64,000 nucleotides of DNA from Bacillus mojavensis RO-H-1 = KCTC 3706 (GCF_000245335.1 NZ_JH600294.1:62001-126000); one strand, 5' to 3'. Shown: positions 27,969-37,884, counted from the stretch's first letter. Notes: a model not told the origin generated them from the sequence alone. Made by a program: numbers and translations.

Positions 27969-28416
27969 ATGGAACGTCACTACTATACGTACCTGATCAA
28001 AGAGGAATTTGCCAATCACTATTTCGGGCGGGAATCGGTTATGTTTGAGCTGTTTCAAGACTATCATTGGACAAGCCTGACGAGGCAGCAGTATGAAATG
28101 ACAGAGAAACAAATTCAATATATTACGAAACCTATTCCGATTTTACATATGCATCAGCGGTTAAAAATGAATTTGAATAATACAAACTATACACAGCTGG
28201 ATTATATTTATAGATTATCTCTGCCAAAAGCAAAGGGACAAGCGTCTTTTATGATGAGGGAACACATGATTGAAATTGTAGCTAACGGAGATTACGAGGC
28301 AGAAACGATTATTTTTTGAAGTTCTTCGCAAAGTAAGCCCTTGCTTTCTCGCAATGGATTTCAATACGAAGCGGTATGGGTGGTTAAATCCGGTGAAAGA
28401 AAGAAATTTTGTCTAA
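27969..28416 (+). CDS. sirA: Sporulation inhibitor of replication SirA (frameshifted)
   Basis: SirA (YneE) binds domain I of DnaA and stops new rounds of replication at the start of sporulation. The N-terminal 116 residues are clear: MERHYYTYLIKEEFANHYFG and QDYHWTSLTRQQYEMTEKQ. The raw frame ends at 28319 after a run of six T residues. Removing one T restores FEVLRKVSPCFLAMDFNTKR and YGWLNPVKERNFV to a stop at 28416, giving the family's 148 residues. In 168 the gene is under Spo0A control. Confidence 0.9.
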
Positions 28417-28501
28417 AACCGAAGAAAAAGAGATGTAAATGTTGTATAATAGCTTTTGGTTTAGTACACTTTAAACTAGACAACATGAAGGAGGAAATAA
28501 A

Positions 28502-28720
28502 ATGACTTTATGGGTTGGCATCCTAGTGGGCGTTGTTGCACTGCTCATAGGTGTTGCACTCGGGTTTTTTATTGCTCGTAAATATATGATGAGCTACCTT
28601 AAAAAGAATCCGCCTATTAATGAACAAATGTTACGCATGATGATGATGCAAATGGGAATGAAACCTTCTCAAAAGAAAATCAATCAAATGATGAAAGCCA
28701 TGAATAATCAAACGAAATAA
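28502..28720 (+). CDS. yneF: YneF, UPF0154 membrane protein
   Basis: A 72-residue protein with one N-terminal helix ([20 protein letters not shown], then [11 protein letters not shown]). A methionine-rich tail carries [20 protein letters not shown], the UPF0154 signature. AAGGAGG precedes the ATG. It sits in the membrane with its tail inside. The function is unknown; related genes are widely kept in Firmicutes. Confidence 0.9.
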   Translation: MTLWVGILVGVVALLIGVALGFFIARKYMMSYLKKNPPINEQMLRMMMMQMGMKPSQKKINQMMKAMNNQTK

Positions 28721-28760
28721 TACGTAAAGATTATGATATAGAGAAACATGGTTATAAAAT

Positions 28761-28786
28761 AAAAAACCCTTTATCGGGTTTTTTAT
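28761..28786. terminator. Terminator between yneF and ynzD
   Basis: AAAACCC pairs with GGGTTTT with A- and T-rich flanks. It lies between convergent genes. Confidence 0.75.
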
Positions 28787-28793
28787 TTTGCAA

Positions 28794-28967
28794 TCATTCA
28801 TCACCCGCTACTGCTCGAAGGCGCTGCTTTTGATATTGTATGAGAAGATGGTCAAGCTCCTGACTGAGTTCTATCGTAATATGAGATGTCATTCCGTTCG
28901 CCATGACAATTTGCAGCAGCTCTGCTCTTTTTTTTTCAATTTCATTTAATAGATGCTCTCTAATCAC
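28794..28967 (-). CDS. ynzD: Spo0E-like phosphatase YnzD
   Basis: A 57-residue two-helix protein. Spo0E-family members remove the phosphate from Spo0A-P and so delay sporulation. The signature SQELDHLLIQYQ (Ser-x-x-x-Asp) is present, with the first helix LLNEIEKKRAELLQIVMANG. The start is the GTG that follows AAAGGATAC at a proper spacing. An in-frame ATG six codons earlier overlaps that site. Confidence 0.88.
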   Translation of the reverse strand: MIREHLLNEIEKKRAELLQIVMANGMTSHITIELSQELDHLLIQYQKQRLRAVAGDE

Positions 28968-29187
28968 AGGGATGTATCCTTTCATACATTAGATCTTCAA
29001 AAGTGAATGTTTATATTATATCCATATTTATACTAATTTTCAAATGAGAAGGAGTACAATGTCTCAATGTCAAATTAAATTATATAAGTTTTTTTTGAAA
29101 ATAGAAATCCTTCGAGTGAAAGTGTTAAAAAAATGAAATGATTTTGTCATAACTTGAAGGAATGTCAAATTATGAAGGGATGATGAC

Positions 29188-29895
29188 ATGGGAGATGTGA
29201 ATTATCTTCTGACATTCGGGGCGGGATTTTTATCATTTATTTCGCCTTGCTGCCTGCCACTGTATCCGGCTTTCCTGTCATATATTACAGGAGTGAGCAT
29301 GGATGATGTGAAAACAGAGAAACTGCTGCTGCAAAAAAGAAGCTTGGCTCATACGCTGTTTTTTTTGCTGGGGTTTTCAGTGATTTTTATTGCTTTAGGA
29401 TATGGTACATCTTTTATTGGAACCTTGTTTAGGGATTATCATGATGCTATTCGGCAAGTTGGCGCTTTGCTCATTATTCTGTTCGGTTTTATCACGCTTG
29501 GCGTGTTTCGTCCTGATGTTATCATGAAAGAGCGCAGAGTCCATTTTAAGCATAAGCCGGGGGGGTTTTTCGGTTCAATTTTAATCGGTATGGCTTTTGC
29601 TGCCGGCTGGACGCCTTGCACCGGTCCTATTTTGGGGGCTGTTATCACATTAGCAGGTACGAATCCTGGCTCAGCGGTACCGTATATGATGCTATATGTT
29701 CTCGGATTTGCCGTTCCGTTTGTATTATTGTCGTTCTTCATTACGAAGCTGAAGTGGATCAGGAAGAATCAGCTTTTGATCATGAAAGCGGGCGGCGTAC
29801 TTATGATTGTAATTGGGATCCTGCTATTTTTTAACTGGATGAACTTGATCATTATTTTGCTGTCGGATCTTTTTGGTGGTTTTACAGGTTTCTGA
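29188..29895 (+). CDS. ccdA: Cytochrome c biogenesis protein CcdA
   Basis: A 235-residue membrane protein with six helices that passes electrons from cytoplasmic thioredoxin to thiol-disulphide proteins outside. The working cysteines are in [17 protein letters not shown] (residues 20-36) and [14 protein letters not shown] (about 140-153). CcdA serves cytochrome c maturation and sporulation (with ResA and StoA). yneI and the CcdC-like yneJ follow on the same strand, as in 168. Confidence 0.95.
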   Translation: MGDVNYLLTFGAGFLSFISPCCLPLYPAFLSYITGVSMDDVKTEKLLLQKRSLAHTLFFLLGFSVIFIALGYGTSFIGTLFRDYHDAIRQVGALLIILFGFITLGVFRPDVIMKERRVHFKHKPGGFFGSILIGMAFAAGWTPCTGPILGAVITLAGTNPGSAVPYMMLYVLGFAVPFVLLSFFITKLKWIRKNQLLIMKAGGVLMIVIGILLFFNWMNLIIILLSDLFGGFTGF

Positions 29896-29984
29896 CTGTC
29901 AAATTACTTTTGCACTACTACTAATCCTTTTGTTTTTGGTACAATAAGACTATTACCTGAGGAATTCGATTTTTGGAGGGGAAT

Positions 29985-30347
29985 ATGACAAGAGTTTTAG
30001 TTGTAGACGACGCCAAGTTCATGAGAGTAAAAATCAGAGAGATCTTGGAAGAGGCAAATTACATAATAGCAGGCGAGGCGGCGGACGGCGAACAAGCGGC
30101 TGACCTGTATAAAAAACTTCGGCCGGACTTAGTGACGATGGATATTACGATGCCGGTGAAAAACGGCATTAAGGCGCTTCGAGAGATCATATCCTTTGAC
30201 CCTAAAGCAAAGATAATCATGTGTACCGCAATGCGCCAGCAAAGAATTGTTACGGAAGCCATTGAACTTGGGGCAAAAGATTTTATTGTCAAACCGTTTG
30301 AGGAGTCCAAAGTATTAGAAGCTGTGAATCGCGTTATGGGAAATTGA
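29985..30347 (+). CDS. yneI: YneI, stand-alone CheY-like response regulator
   Basis: A 120-residue receiver domain without an output domain. The acidic pocket is LVVDDAKFMRV, the phosphoacceptor aspartate is in LVTMDITMPVKNG near residue 54, and the lysine is in FIVKPFEESK. The ATG follows GGAGGGGAAT. No histidine kinase is nearby, so its partner is unknown. Second gene of the ccdA-yneI-yneJ run. Confidence 0.92.
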   Translation: MTRVLVVDDAKFMRVKIREILEEANYIIAGEAADGEQAADLYKKLRPDLVTMDITMPVKNGIKALREIISFDPKAKIIMCTAMRQQRIVTEAIELGAKDFIVKPFEESKVLEAVNRVMGN

Positions 30348-30435
30348 AAGTCATTTCTTTTCAAAATGGTTTTTTTTATTGTTTTGGAGTATAGTATATA
30401 GTGTCAACACTCCGAGAAACAAAGGAATGATAAGT

Positions 30436-30918
30436 ATGATGATAATAGTTTCATCAATTGTTGCTGTTTTAATGGCTGCAGCTGTGATGGTGGTCAGAAT
30501 TAAGTCTTCCGATAAACCTGTTTCAGCGAAAAAAATCATTCTTCCGCCGATTTTTATGAGTACGGGGGCGTTAATGTTTTTATTTCCGGTTTTTTGGGTA
30601 ACGGGTGAAGAGTTTTTAGAAGCGATCACTTTAGGCGTGATTTTCTCTATTTTTCTTATAAAAACTTCAAAGTTTGAAATTAAAAATAATGAAATTTACA
30701 TGAAACGGTCTAAGGCATTTGTCTTTATATTAATCGGCCTTTTGGTGATCAGAATTGTAATGAAATCAATTTTAAGCACATCGGTTGATTACGGCGCACT
30801 GAGCGGTATGTTTTGGATTCTGGCTTTCGGTATGATTGTGCCGTGGAGAATTGCCATGTATCTGTCATATCGAAAACTTCAAAGCGAGCTGCAGTCAGCA
30901 GACATTCAAATGAATTAA
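30436..30918 (+). CDS. yneJ: YneJ, CcdC-like membrane protein
   Basis: A 160-residue protein with four to five hydrophobic helices, including IVSSIVAVLMAAAVMVV, STGALMFLFPVFWVTGEEFL and AFVFILIGLLVIRIVMK. It matches the CcdC family encoded near ccdA in Bacillus. ATG 30436 is chosen because AAAGGA lies about nine bases before it. It is not essential for cytochrome c maturation as far as I recall. Last gene before a bidirectional terminator. Confidence 0.85.
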   Translation: MMIIVSSIVAVLMAAAVMVVRIKSSDKPVSAKKIILPPIFMSTGALMFLFPVFWVTGEEFLEAITLGVIFSIFLIKTSKFEIKNNEIYMKRSKAFVFILIGLLVIRIVMKSILSTSVDYGALSGMFWILAFGMIVPWRIAMYLSYRKLQSELQSADIQMN

Positions 30919-30929
30919 ATATGAATTAA

Positions 30930-30961
30930 AAAACCTTTCCTCTTCGCGGGAAAGGTTTTTT
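30930..30961. terminator. Bidirectional terminator yneJ/yneK
   Basis: AAAACCTTTCC pairs with GGAAAGGTTTT, with A- and T-rich flanks on both sides, between convergent genes. Confidence 0.85.
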
Positions 30962-31391
30962 ATTTAAGAAGGGCCTGATAAGGTTCAATATCGATATTCT
31001 TGTCTCTTAGATGCTTCTTTAAAAAGGTATGATCTCTTTTCGGAGTAGCCAGGATATAACCTTTGATAATAAGCTGCTGATCAATCGCTGCTACGTTTTC
31101 TTTTAATGCCAGCTCTCCGATTTTTCCGGCAATTTTTGCTCTCGCTATATCTCTGAACAGCTCTGGAACAGGTGTAACCAATTCATCGAGAAATTGTTTG
31201 TTTTCATTGCTCCATAGATGTCTGCTGTTTTCAATATAGTAATCCTGCCAATCCAGCTCAGATCTGCCGTCCTCTTTTGGTAAACGCTTTAAAAACTTTC
31301 GGAACATAAAAAAACCGCCGATTGATAACAAGACAATCATCGTGATCACCCAAAACAGAATAAACCACAAAAACCAGCCTTCCAGCATCAA
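30960..31391 (-). CDS. yneK: YneK, DUF2621 protein
   Basis: A 143-residue protein with one N-terminal membrane helix (FLWFILFWVITMIVLLSIGG, then FFMFRKF). The soluble part, FLDELVTPVPELFRDIARAK, AGKIGELALKENV and IIKGYILATPKRDHTFLKKH, matches DUF2621. This type of membrane-anchored domain is known in Bacillus, function unknown. It is transcribed alone, convergent to yneJ. Confidence 0.85.
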   Translation of the reverse strand: MMLEGWFLWFILFWVITMIVLLSIGGFFMFRKFLKRLPKEDGRSELDWQDYYIENSRHLWSNENKQFLDELVTPVPELFRDIARAKIAGKIGELALKENVAAIDQQLIIKGYILATPKRDHTFLKKHLRDKNIDIEPYQALLK

Positions 31392-31576
31392 TCATTCCCC
31401 CTTATACTAACCATATTGTATATGAAGAAAGAATAGAAGAACAACGTTAAAAAAAATAGAAAAAAATGATAGACGTCTAGTCAAAAGAGATAATAGATCA
31501 TATTCTATTGTATAGTGAATCTGCTATTTGGCCATGGGAGAGTCACTAGAGGGTATTTGACGATAAATGGACGGAG

Positions 31577-31614
31577 AAAAGTCACTTTCATAATAGGGGA
31601 TGAAAGTGACTTTT
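31577..31614 (-). terminator. Terminator of cotM
   Basis: AAAAGTCACTTTCA pairs with TGAAAGTGACTTTT. It lies just past the cotM stop. Confidence 0.75.
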
Positions 31615-31618
31615 GATT

Positions 31619-31993
31619 TTAGCTGAGAGGAAATTGAAGAGAAAAAGAAGAGCCTTCATTCATCTCTTTTTTGACAGCAACTGTGAGAATTTGATTTTCG
31701 CATTCAGTCTCAATCGACTTGTCATTCAAATAAAAAGGAAGCATCATTTGTTTTTCAAGAGTCTGTTCCGAGGATTTAACCGTTAGGATGAACTCACATT
31801 CGGACAAGGTAATTGTTATTTGTGTTGGCTGTAAAGACGATAGGTCTGCTTCAATAATATATTGCTGACTTGTTTCATATAGATCAATAGGTAATGTTTC
31901 GTCGTACCAGGCGAACGGATCTTCAAAAAATTGCCGAAGCCATTCCTCCATACCGTCGATATCATTAGCATCGTTTCGTTTTGAATGGGTCAT
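31619..31993 (-). CDS. cotM: Outer spore coat protein CotM
   Basis: A 124-residue protein of the small heat-shock (alpha-crystallin) fold. The crystallin-like core runs from YIIEADLSSLQPTQITITLS to EFILTVKSSEQ and CENQILTVAVKK. It lacks the usual GVL motif of chaperones. CotM is a mother-cell (SigK) coat protein in 168. Its end at FSLQFPLS is a few residues shorter than the 168 form as I recall it. Single gene followed by a terminator. Confidence 0.88.
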   Translation of the reverse strand: MTHSKRNDANDIDGMEEWLRQFFEDPFAWYDETLPIDLYETSQQYIIEADLSSLQPTQITITLSECEFILTVKSSEQTLEKQMMLPFYLNDKSIETECENQILTVAVKKEMNEGSSFSLQFPLS

Positions 31994-32060
31994 GGAAGCA
32001 TTCCTCCATATATCAACCTTGCTTTAGCTTATGCAGTTGGTCAGAAATGGGTGAACGCAT

Positions 32061-32087
32061 AAAAAAACAGACACTAAGGTCTGCTTT
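32061..32087 (-). terminator. Terminator of sspO-sspP
   Basis: GCAGACC/TAGTGTCTG hairpin, followed on the minus strand by a long T run. Confidence 0.65.
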
Positions 32088-32089
32088 TA

Positions 32090-32236
32090 CTACATATCAT
32101 GGCTTGAATTGTGCTTTTGTCTTGTGTGATTTCTGTTTTTTACTTTCTTGCTTCCGCTAAGAGGTTCCGGCTGACCCGGATTGTGTCCTTTAGGGGCGTT
32201 TTTATGCATATCTTTACTTGTATTTTTATTAGTCAT
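32090..32236 (-). CDS. sspP: Small acid-soluble spore protein P
   Basis: A 48-residue, strongly basic minor [24 protein letters not shown] and [13 protein letters not shown] are essentially the CotL/SspP sequence. GGAGG precedes the ATG. Minor SASPs are made in the forespore under SigG and are packed in the spore core. It lies downstream of sspO and shares its transcript; a terminator follows. Confidence 0.93.
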   Translation of the reverse strand: MTNKNTSKDMHKNAPKGHNPGQPEPLSGSKKVKNRNHTRQKHNSSHDM

Positions 32237-32267
32237 AAAATGAGAACCTCCTTAAAAGAGTACAACG

Positions 32268-32414
32268 TTATTGATTGGTTTTTCTTTTCTTGTTATTTTG
32301 GCGTTCTGCTTCAGTCAGTACAAGCTGATCGTTTTCTATATAGCCGGCCCCTTTGCCTTGGCTTTTCGCGTCATTCATCCCATTTATTACGTGGTTTGCT
32401 TTTCTTTTGACCAT
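32268..32414 (-). CDS. sspO: Small acid-soluble spore protein O
   Basis: A 48-residue minor [24 protein letters not shown] and [20 protein letters not shown], then KKRKTNQ. This is the SspO (CotK) family. Of two adjacent ATG codons after GAGGTG, the second gives the usual length. A SigG-like promoter (CATATTC, spacer, CATATTA) is visible some 15-45 bases upstream on the minus strand. First gene of the sspO-sspP pair. Confidence 0.93.
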   Translation of the reverse strand: MVKRKANHVINGMNDAKSQGKGAGYIENDQLVLTEAERQNNKKRKTNQ

Positions 32415-32497
32415 CATTATCACCTCAATTATAATATGGCTTCTTTCAATGAGGAATATGAGAGAGCGTAAACAGTAAAATTTCCCGATTTTTCACC

Positions 32498-32512
32498 TGA
32501 TAAGCCGATCTT
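32498..32512 (+). promoter_or_regulatory. CcpC-type operator upstream of citB
   Basis: ATAA-N7-TTAT is the dyad bound by CcpC, the citrate-responsive repressor of citB in B. subtilis. It lies about 65-70 bases before the likely start point, the right place for the upstream site. Confidence 0.6.
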
Positions 32513-32640
32513 ATTGTATTTAATAAAAACATTGATATTTACTTATGTATGATTTTGTTTTAATATGAAATTGTGAGAAAATTGTGATGGAATGTAACGT
32601 TCATCTGAGAATGAACTGATCTGAAGGGGGATTTTGGAGA

Positions 32641-35372
32641 ATGGCAAACGAGCAAAAAACTGTAGCACAAGACGTTTTCCAAGCGAGAAAAACGTTTACT
32701 ACAAATGGGAAAACCTATCATTACTACTCTTTGAAAGCATTGGAAGATCTGGGGATCGGAAAGGTATCGAAGCTTCCTTACTCCATCAAAGTTCTTTTAG
32801 AGTCTGTACTGCGTCAAGTTGACGGATTCGTCATCAAAAAAGAACACGTGGAGAATTTGGCAAAATGGGGAACTGCCGAGTTAAAGGAAATCGATGTTCC
32901 GTTTAAACCATCTCGCGTTATTTTACAAGATTTCACTGGGGTACCGGCAGTAGTTGACCTTGCTTCATTACGTAAAGCAATGGCAGCTGTCGGCGGAGAT
33001 CCTGACAAAATCAACCCTGAGATTCCTGTTGATCTTGTCATCGACCACTCTGTACAAGTTGATAAAGCGGGCACAGAAGATGCTTTGGCTATTAATATGG
33101 ACTTGGAATTTGAAAGAAATGCAGAGCGTTACAAATTTTTAAGCTGGGCAAAGAAAGCGTTTAATAACTACCAGGCAGTACCGCCAGCAACAGGTATCGT
33201 TCACCAGGTAAACCTTGAGTTCTTGGCAAGCGTTGTCCACGCAGTCGAAGAAGACGGAGAACTGATTACGTATCCTGATACGCTGGTAGGAACCGACTCG
33301 CATACAACAATGATTAACGGAATCGGTGTACTCGGCTGGGGTGTCGGCGGAATTGAAGCGGAAGCCGGAATGCTCGGGCAGCCTTCTTATTTCCCTGTTC
33401 CTGAGGTAATCGGCGCGAAACTTGTCGGAAAGCTTCCGAACGGAACAACAGCCACTGACTTGGCGTTAAAAGTGACACAAGTACTGCGTGAAAAAGGCGT
33501 AGTCGGCAAATTTGTTGAGTTCTTCGGACCGGGAGTTGCTGAACTGCCGCTAGCAGACCGTGCGACAATCGCCAACATGGCTCCGGAATACGGTGCTACA
33601 TGCGGATTTTTCCCTGTAGATGAAGAAGCTCTTAATTATCTGCGTCTGACAGGCCGCGATGCTGAACATATTGATGTAGTAGAAGCATACTGCAGAAGCA
33701 ATGGCTTGTTCTACACTCCTGACGTAGAAGACCCGCAATTTACTGATGTCGTTGAAATTGATTTGTCTAAAATTGAAGCCAACCTTTCGGGTCCAAAACG
33801 CCCTCAGGATTTGATACCGCTTTCTAATATGCAGGAAACGTTTAAAAAGCACTTAGTCAGCCCTGCGGGTAACCAAGGATTTGGATTAAACGCCGAAGAG
33901 GAAGACAAAGAAATTAAATTTAAATTGCTTAACGGCCAAGAAACAGTCATGAAAACAGGTGCAATTGCTATTGCTGCGATTACAAGCTGTACAAATACAT
34001 CTAACCCATACGTCTTAATCGGTGCCGGCCTTGTGGCGAAAAAAGCGGTTGAATTAGGTCTCAAAGTGCCTAATTACGTGAAAACATCACTTGCACCGGG
34101 CTCTAAGGTTGTTACAGGTTATCTTGTGAATTCAGGCCTTCTTCCATACATGAAGGAGCTTGGTTTTAACCTCGTTGGATACGGATGTACGACATGTATC
34201 GGAAACTCAGGTCCGCTTTCACCGGAAATTGAAGAAGCAGTTGCGAAAAATGACCTGTTGATTACGTCTGTTCTTTCTGGAAACCGTAACTTTGAAGGGC
34301 GTATTCATCCGCTTGTGAAAGGTAACTACCTTGCTTCTCCGCCGCTTGTAGTAGCTTATGCGTTGGCTGGAACAGTGAACATTAACCTGAAGACGGATCC
34401 AATCGGTGTCGGCAAAGACGGACAAAAAGTGTACTTTAACGATATTTGGCCGTCAATGGACGAAATTAATTCACTTGTTAAACAAACCGTTACACCGGAG
34501 CTCTTCCGCAAGGAGTACGAAACAGTATTCGATGACAACAAGCGCTGGAATGAGATTGAGACAACAGACGAAGCGCTTTACAAATGGGATAATGAGTCAA
34601 CCTATATCCAAAACCCGCCTTTCTTCGAGGAAATGTCAGTTGAACCAGGCAAGGTTGAACCTTTAAAAGGTCTTCGTGTAGTCGGTAAATTCGGCGATTC
34701 AGTCACAACCGACCATATCTCTCCTGCAGGGGCAATCGGAAAAGATACACCTGCCGGAAAATACTTGCAATCAAAAGGTGTGTCACCTCGTGACTTTAAC
34801 TCTTACGGTTCACGCCGCGGAAACCATGAGGTTATGATGAGAGGAACATTTGCAAACATCCGCATCAAAAACCAGATCGCGCCGGGAACAGAAGGCGGAT
34901 ATACAACGTATTGGCCGACTGGTGAAGTGACTTCAATCTATGATGCCTGCATGAGATAATAAAGAAGAATAAAACAGGCCTTGCTATCTTAGCTGGAAAA
35001 GATTATGGTATGGGATCTTCCCGTGACTGGGCTGCAAAAGGAACAAACCTGCTCGGCATTAGAACTGTAATTGCTGAGAGCTTTGAAAGAATCCACAGAA
35101 GTAATCTGGTATTCATGGGTGTGCTCCCGCTACAATTTAAACAAGGTGAAAATGCGGATACACTCGGCTTAAGCGGTAAAGAAGCGATCGAGGTGGATGT
35201 TGATGAAAGCGTACGCCCTCGTGATATCGTTACAGTAAGAGCAATTGATGAAGACGGAAATGTAAAAACATTTGAAGCACTTGTGCGCTTCGATAGTGAA
35301 GTTGAAATTGATTATTACCGCCATGGCGGAATTCTGCAAATGGTTCTTCGCGAAAAAATGAAGCAATCATGA
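32641..35372 (+). CDS. citB: Aconitate hydratase CitB (double insertion near 3' end)
   Basis: Aconitase interconverts citrate and isocitrate in the citric acid cycle and, without its iron-sulphur cluster, binds iron-responsive RNA. The cluster cysteines appear in [18 protein letters not shown] (near residue 450) and [13 protein letters not shown]. The C-terminal swivel domain carries [16 protein letters not shown]. Two extra A residues (34958 TAT to TAAT; 34968 GAT to GAAT) break the frame for 2 residues around IYDACMR and YKEDKTGL. Corrected, the length is 909. CcpC control upstream agrees with known regulation. Confidence 0.95.
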
Positions 35373-35378
35373 CGTATG

Positions 35379-35412
35379 AAGAAGAGAAGGCACCCTGCTT
35401 TCTCTTCTTTTT
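35379..35412 (+). terminator. Terminator of citB
   Basis: AAGAAGAGAA pairs with TTCTCTTCTT, then T residues. Confidence 0.75.
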
Positions 35413-35445
35413 ATGAGATAAGATAGCTCCGGGGGTGGATGACAT

Positions 35446-35955
35446 ATGCTGAAAAAATGGGTCGCAGGAATCCTGTTGATTGGGCTTACCGGATACATGT
35501 GCTGGAACATCTATCAGCAATTTAGCAAAAAAAGAAATAGGCATTGAAGAGGGACAGCAAGCGCCTGACTTTACTTTGAGAACGCTATCAGGAGAGAGTA
35601 GCTCCTTATCAGATGTCAGAGGCAAAAAAGTTCTGCTTAACTTCTGGGCAACTTGGTGTAAACCGTGCCGACAGGAAATGCCGGCGATGGAGGAACTGCA
35701 AAAAGAGCACTCAGATTTAGCGGTTATTGCAGTTAATTTCACTTCAGCTGAGAAAAGCGAAAAACAGGTGCAAGCCTTTGCAGATACGTATCATTTAACC
35801 TTCCCCATTTTAATTGATAAAAAGGTATTAATGCAGACTATAATGTGTTTTCATACCCAACTACCTATATTTTAGATGAAAAAGGCGTGATACAAGACAT
35901 CCATATCGGGACCATGACAAAAAAAGAGATAAAAGAAAAACTGGATATTCATTAG
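35446..35955 (+). CDS. yneN: Thiol-disulphide oxidoreductase YneN (two frameshifts)
   Basis: A membrane-anchored, TlpA/ResA-like thioredoxin. A signal anchor (MLKKWVAGILLIGLTGYMCW) leads to the AhpC/TSA-type fold GQQAPDFTLRTLSGESSSL and the active site NFWATWCKPCRQEMPAMEEL (CxxC). One A too many in the run at 35527-35533 and one too few at 35819-35823 break the frame; both corrected give about 170 residues with the end TTYILDEKGVIQDIHIGTMT. It resembles StoA/ResA, which depend on CcdA, encoded 6 kb upstream. Confidence 0.9.
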
Positions 35956-36033
35956 ATTCAGTTTTTTTTGTGCGAACATGCTTACAAATTTTCAGAATTG
36001 GAAAAAATAAAAGAATACGCGGAGGTGAGAAGA

Positions 36034-36160
36034 GTGAAGAAGATGAGAAAACGTTCTTTTCATGAGCTCGTCATGGAAAACAAAAAAGAGCTGATGACGA
36101 ATACGGAATATTTAAATCAGCTTGAGGAAAAACTTGAACAGAGATTCAAGCAAAAAATAA
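36034..36160 (+). CDS. Small basic protein, Fur-regulated-basic-protein (Fbp) type
   Basis: A GTG start after GGAGGTGAGAAGA encodes KKMRKRSFHELVMENKKELM and TNTEYLNQLEEKLEQRF, which resembles the FbpA/FbpB small basic proteins that help the FsrA RNA in the iron-sparing response. The raw frame runs on to 36222. With one A fewer in the run of six at 36152 it would stop at 36160, giving about 41 residues. I recall fbpC lying near this position in 168. No Fur box was found upstream, so this is a tentative identification. Confidence 0.5.
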
Positions 36161-36224
36161 CCTTTAATTTGTATTCATGTTTACCCCTCCTTTTGAGAAT
36201 CCTATTTGTTGAGGAGGGATAAAC

Positions 36225-36371
36225 ATGGGAAACAACAAGAAAAACGGTCAGCCTCAATATGCTCCGAGCCACTTGGGTACAAAGCCTGTTAAATATAAAC
36301 GCAATAAAGGGGAAAAAATGCACGATACTTCTGGTCAGCAGCCAGTTATCATGCAGACGAAAGGCGAGTAG
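36225..36371 (+). CDS. sspN: Small acid-soluble spore protein N
   Basis: A 48-residue minor SASP, MGNNKKNGQPQYAPSHLGTK, KYKRNKGEKMHDTSGQQP and IMQTKGE. GAGGAGGG precedes the ATG. Expressed in the forespore with tlp in 168; the two genes are adjacent here and share a transcript. Confidence 0.95.
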   Translation: MGNNKKNGQPQYAPSHLGTKPVKYKRNKGEKMHDTSGQQPVIMQTKGE

Positions 36372-36404
36372 CCGGATTGATTTTATTCAAGGAGGTTCAT
36401 CCCA

Positions 36405-36657
36405 ATGACAAAAAAACCAAAATCAATATCAGCAGCCTAATCCTGACGACCGTTCTGACAACGTAGAGAAACTGCAGGATATGGTCCAAAATACGATCGA
36501 AAATATAGAAGAAGCAGAAGAATCAATGGAGTTTGCTTCAGGAGAAGATAAGCAGCGCATCAAAGAAAAAAACGCGAGACGGGAAGAGAGCATCGAAGCG
36601 TTTCGCAATGAAATTCAAGACGAATCCGAAGCGAGAAAAAACGGATACCGTTCCTAA
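36405..36657 (+). CDS. tlp: Thioredoxin-like minor SASP Tlp (frameshifted)
   Basis: Tlp is a forespore core protein. The raw frame ends after a few codons because of an extra A in the run of seven at 36410-36416. With one A less it reads TKNQNQYQQPNPDDRSDNVE and EKLQDMVQNTIENIEEAEES, then REESIEAFRNEIQDESEARK to NGYRS, 83 residues. AAGGAGG precedes the ATG. Confidence 0.92.
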
Positions 36658-36737
36658 AAACCAGGGAAACCTGGTTTTTTTCTTTCTGATTTGGATGTGG
36701 TAAAATGGGGCTAAACTGATTAAGGGAGCAGAGTATC

Positions 36738-37154
36738 TTGCATGTATCAAAAACAGAAATAGAAGTGCGTTACGCTGAAACGGATCAAATGGGGATCGTG
36801 TATCATGCGAATTATCTTGTTTGGATGGAGGTCGGAAGGACGGCACTCATTAAAGACCTAGGCTTTTTGTACAGTGATATGGAAAAGAAAGGCGTTCTTT
36901 CCCCAGTCGTTGATATCAATATTTCCTACAAAAAACCCCTTCATTATGGAGAAACTGCGGTAGTGCACACATGGATTGAGGAATACAACGGCTTTAAAAC
37001 CATATATGGTTACCACATATATAATCCGGCCGGTGAGCTTTCTATTGAAGCGAAATCATCTCATATTTGTGTGGATAAAGAAAGTTTTAAACCGATTCAG
37101 TTTCGTAAGGCTTTCCCCGATTGGCATGCAGCATATGAAAAGGCCAAAAAATAG
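36738..37154 (+). CDS. yneP: YneP, hot-dog thioesterase
   Basis: A 138-residue 4HBT-type acyl-CoA thioesterase. The catalytic aspartate motif is EVRYAETDQMGIVYHANYLV (Asp near residue 17) and the rest of the hot-dog fold follows, such as VVDINISYKKPLHYGETAVV. TTG start after AAGGGAG. Its substrate is unknown; it hydrolyses CoA thioesters in related proteins. Followed by yneQ at 15 bases. Confidence 0.88.
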   Translation: MHVSKTEIEVRYAETDQMGIVYHANYLVWMEVGRTALIKDLGFLYSDMEKKGVLSPVVDINISYKKPLHYGETAVVHTWIEEYNGFKTIYGYHIYNPAGELSIEAKSSHICVDKESFKPIQFRKAFPDWHAAYEKAKK

Positions 37155-37169
37155 GGAAGTGAATGACAG

Positions 37170-37469
37170 ATGGCATTTGGCGTGAAACGGGAGGAAGTTA
37201 ACCGCTGGAAGAAGGCAGTCAAAAGAGGGGAAATCGCATTTTTAACACATTATTGGCTGGATGACCGTTTCCCGGAATCTAAAACCGTGACAAAAGCAGG
37301 CTGTGCAGATATTGATAAGCTGGTTCAATGGGGTGCGGCGTACGGTTTGAAGGAAGAATGGATACATAAAAAAAGCGAATTTCCCCACTTTGATCTTTTG
37401 GGCGAGACGCAAAAATATATCCTAGAACAAGAAAACCTGACCGATCATCTTACACGTTTTCATTTATAA
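37170..37469 (+). CDS. yneQ: YneQ, conserved hypothetical
   Basis: A 99-residue soluble protein, KREEVNRWKKAVKRGEIAFL, THYWLDDRFPESKTVTKAGC and KLVQWGAAYGLKEEWIHKKS. No catalytic motif is known, though a tight pattern of aromatic and charged residues is conserved in Bacillus. Probably co-transcribed with yneP. A bidirectional terminator separates it from yneR. Confidence 0.85.
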   Translation: MAFGVKREEVNRWKKAVKRGEIAFLTHYWLDDRFPESKTVTKAGCADIDKLVQWGAAYGLKEEWIHKKSEFPHFDLLGETQKYILEQENLTDHLTRFHL

Positions 37470-37470
37470 A

Positions 37471-37500
37471 AAAAAGAACGCATATGAAATGCGTTCTTTT
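37471..37500. terminator. Bidirectional terminator yneQ/yneR
   Basis: AAGAACGCAT pairs with ATGCGTTCTT, with A- and T-rich flanks, between convergent genes. Confidence 0.85.
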
Positions 37501-37502
37501 TC

Positions 37503-37791
37503 TTATTGATATTCAAATACAGGCTCATCAGCAGACTCTGAATAGCTGACGAGAAGATCATGGTTGTCAAAGTACCAAAGATCACTTTCTTCAATAAAGA
37601 AGGTGATGCCTCCGACTTCTGCCGTGACTCCTGCCTCTTGAGGAGCATCTTTCGTCACTCCTAGAGAAAAACCTTTTTGAACGTGGCTGCAGCCGCCATA
37701 GCGGACAAAAAAACGAAACTTGGTCACCGTTCTGTAAATCAAGCTCTTCTTTATACCAGTTCAGCGCGTCTTCGTTAACTGTCATATTCAT
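37503..37791 (-). CDS. yneR: YneR, HesB/IscA-like protein (frameshifted)
   Basis: A 95-residue protein of the HesB-like fold. The start reads MNMTVNEDALNWYKEELDLQ and the body FFVRYGGCSHVQKGFSLGVT, then GITFFIEESDLWYFDNHDLL. The frame breaks in the run of seven A residues at 37707-37713; one base fewer restores it. It has only one of the cysteines used by iron-sulphur carriers, so a cluster role is unsure. Confidence 0.88.
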
Positions 37792-37884
37792 AACAGAACC
37801 CCCTTTTCCCTTTGTTATCATTTGATTTTCTCTATTATAAACGTATTAGGCTACCTCGTGTCAAAATAGAAGTTTTTCAAACAT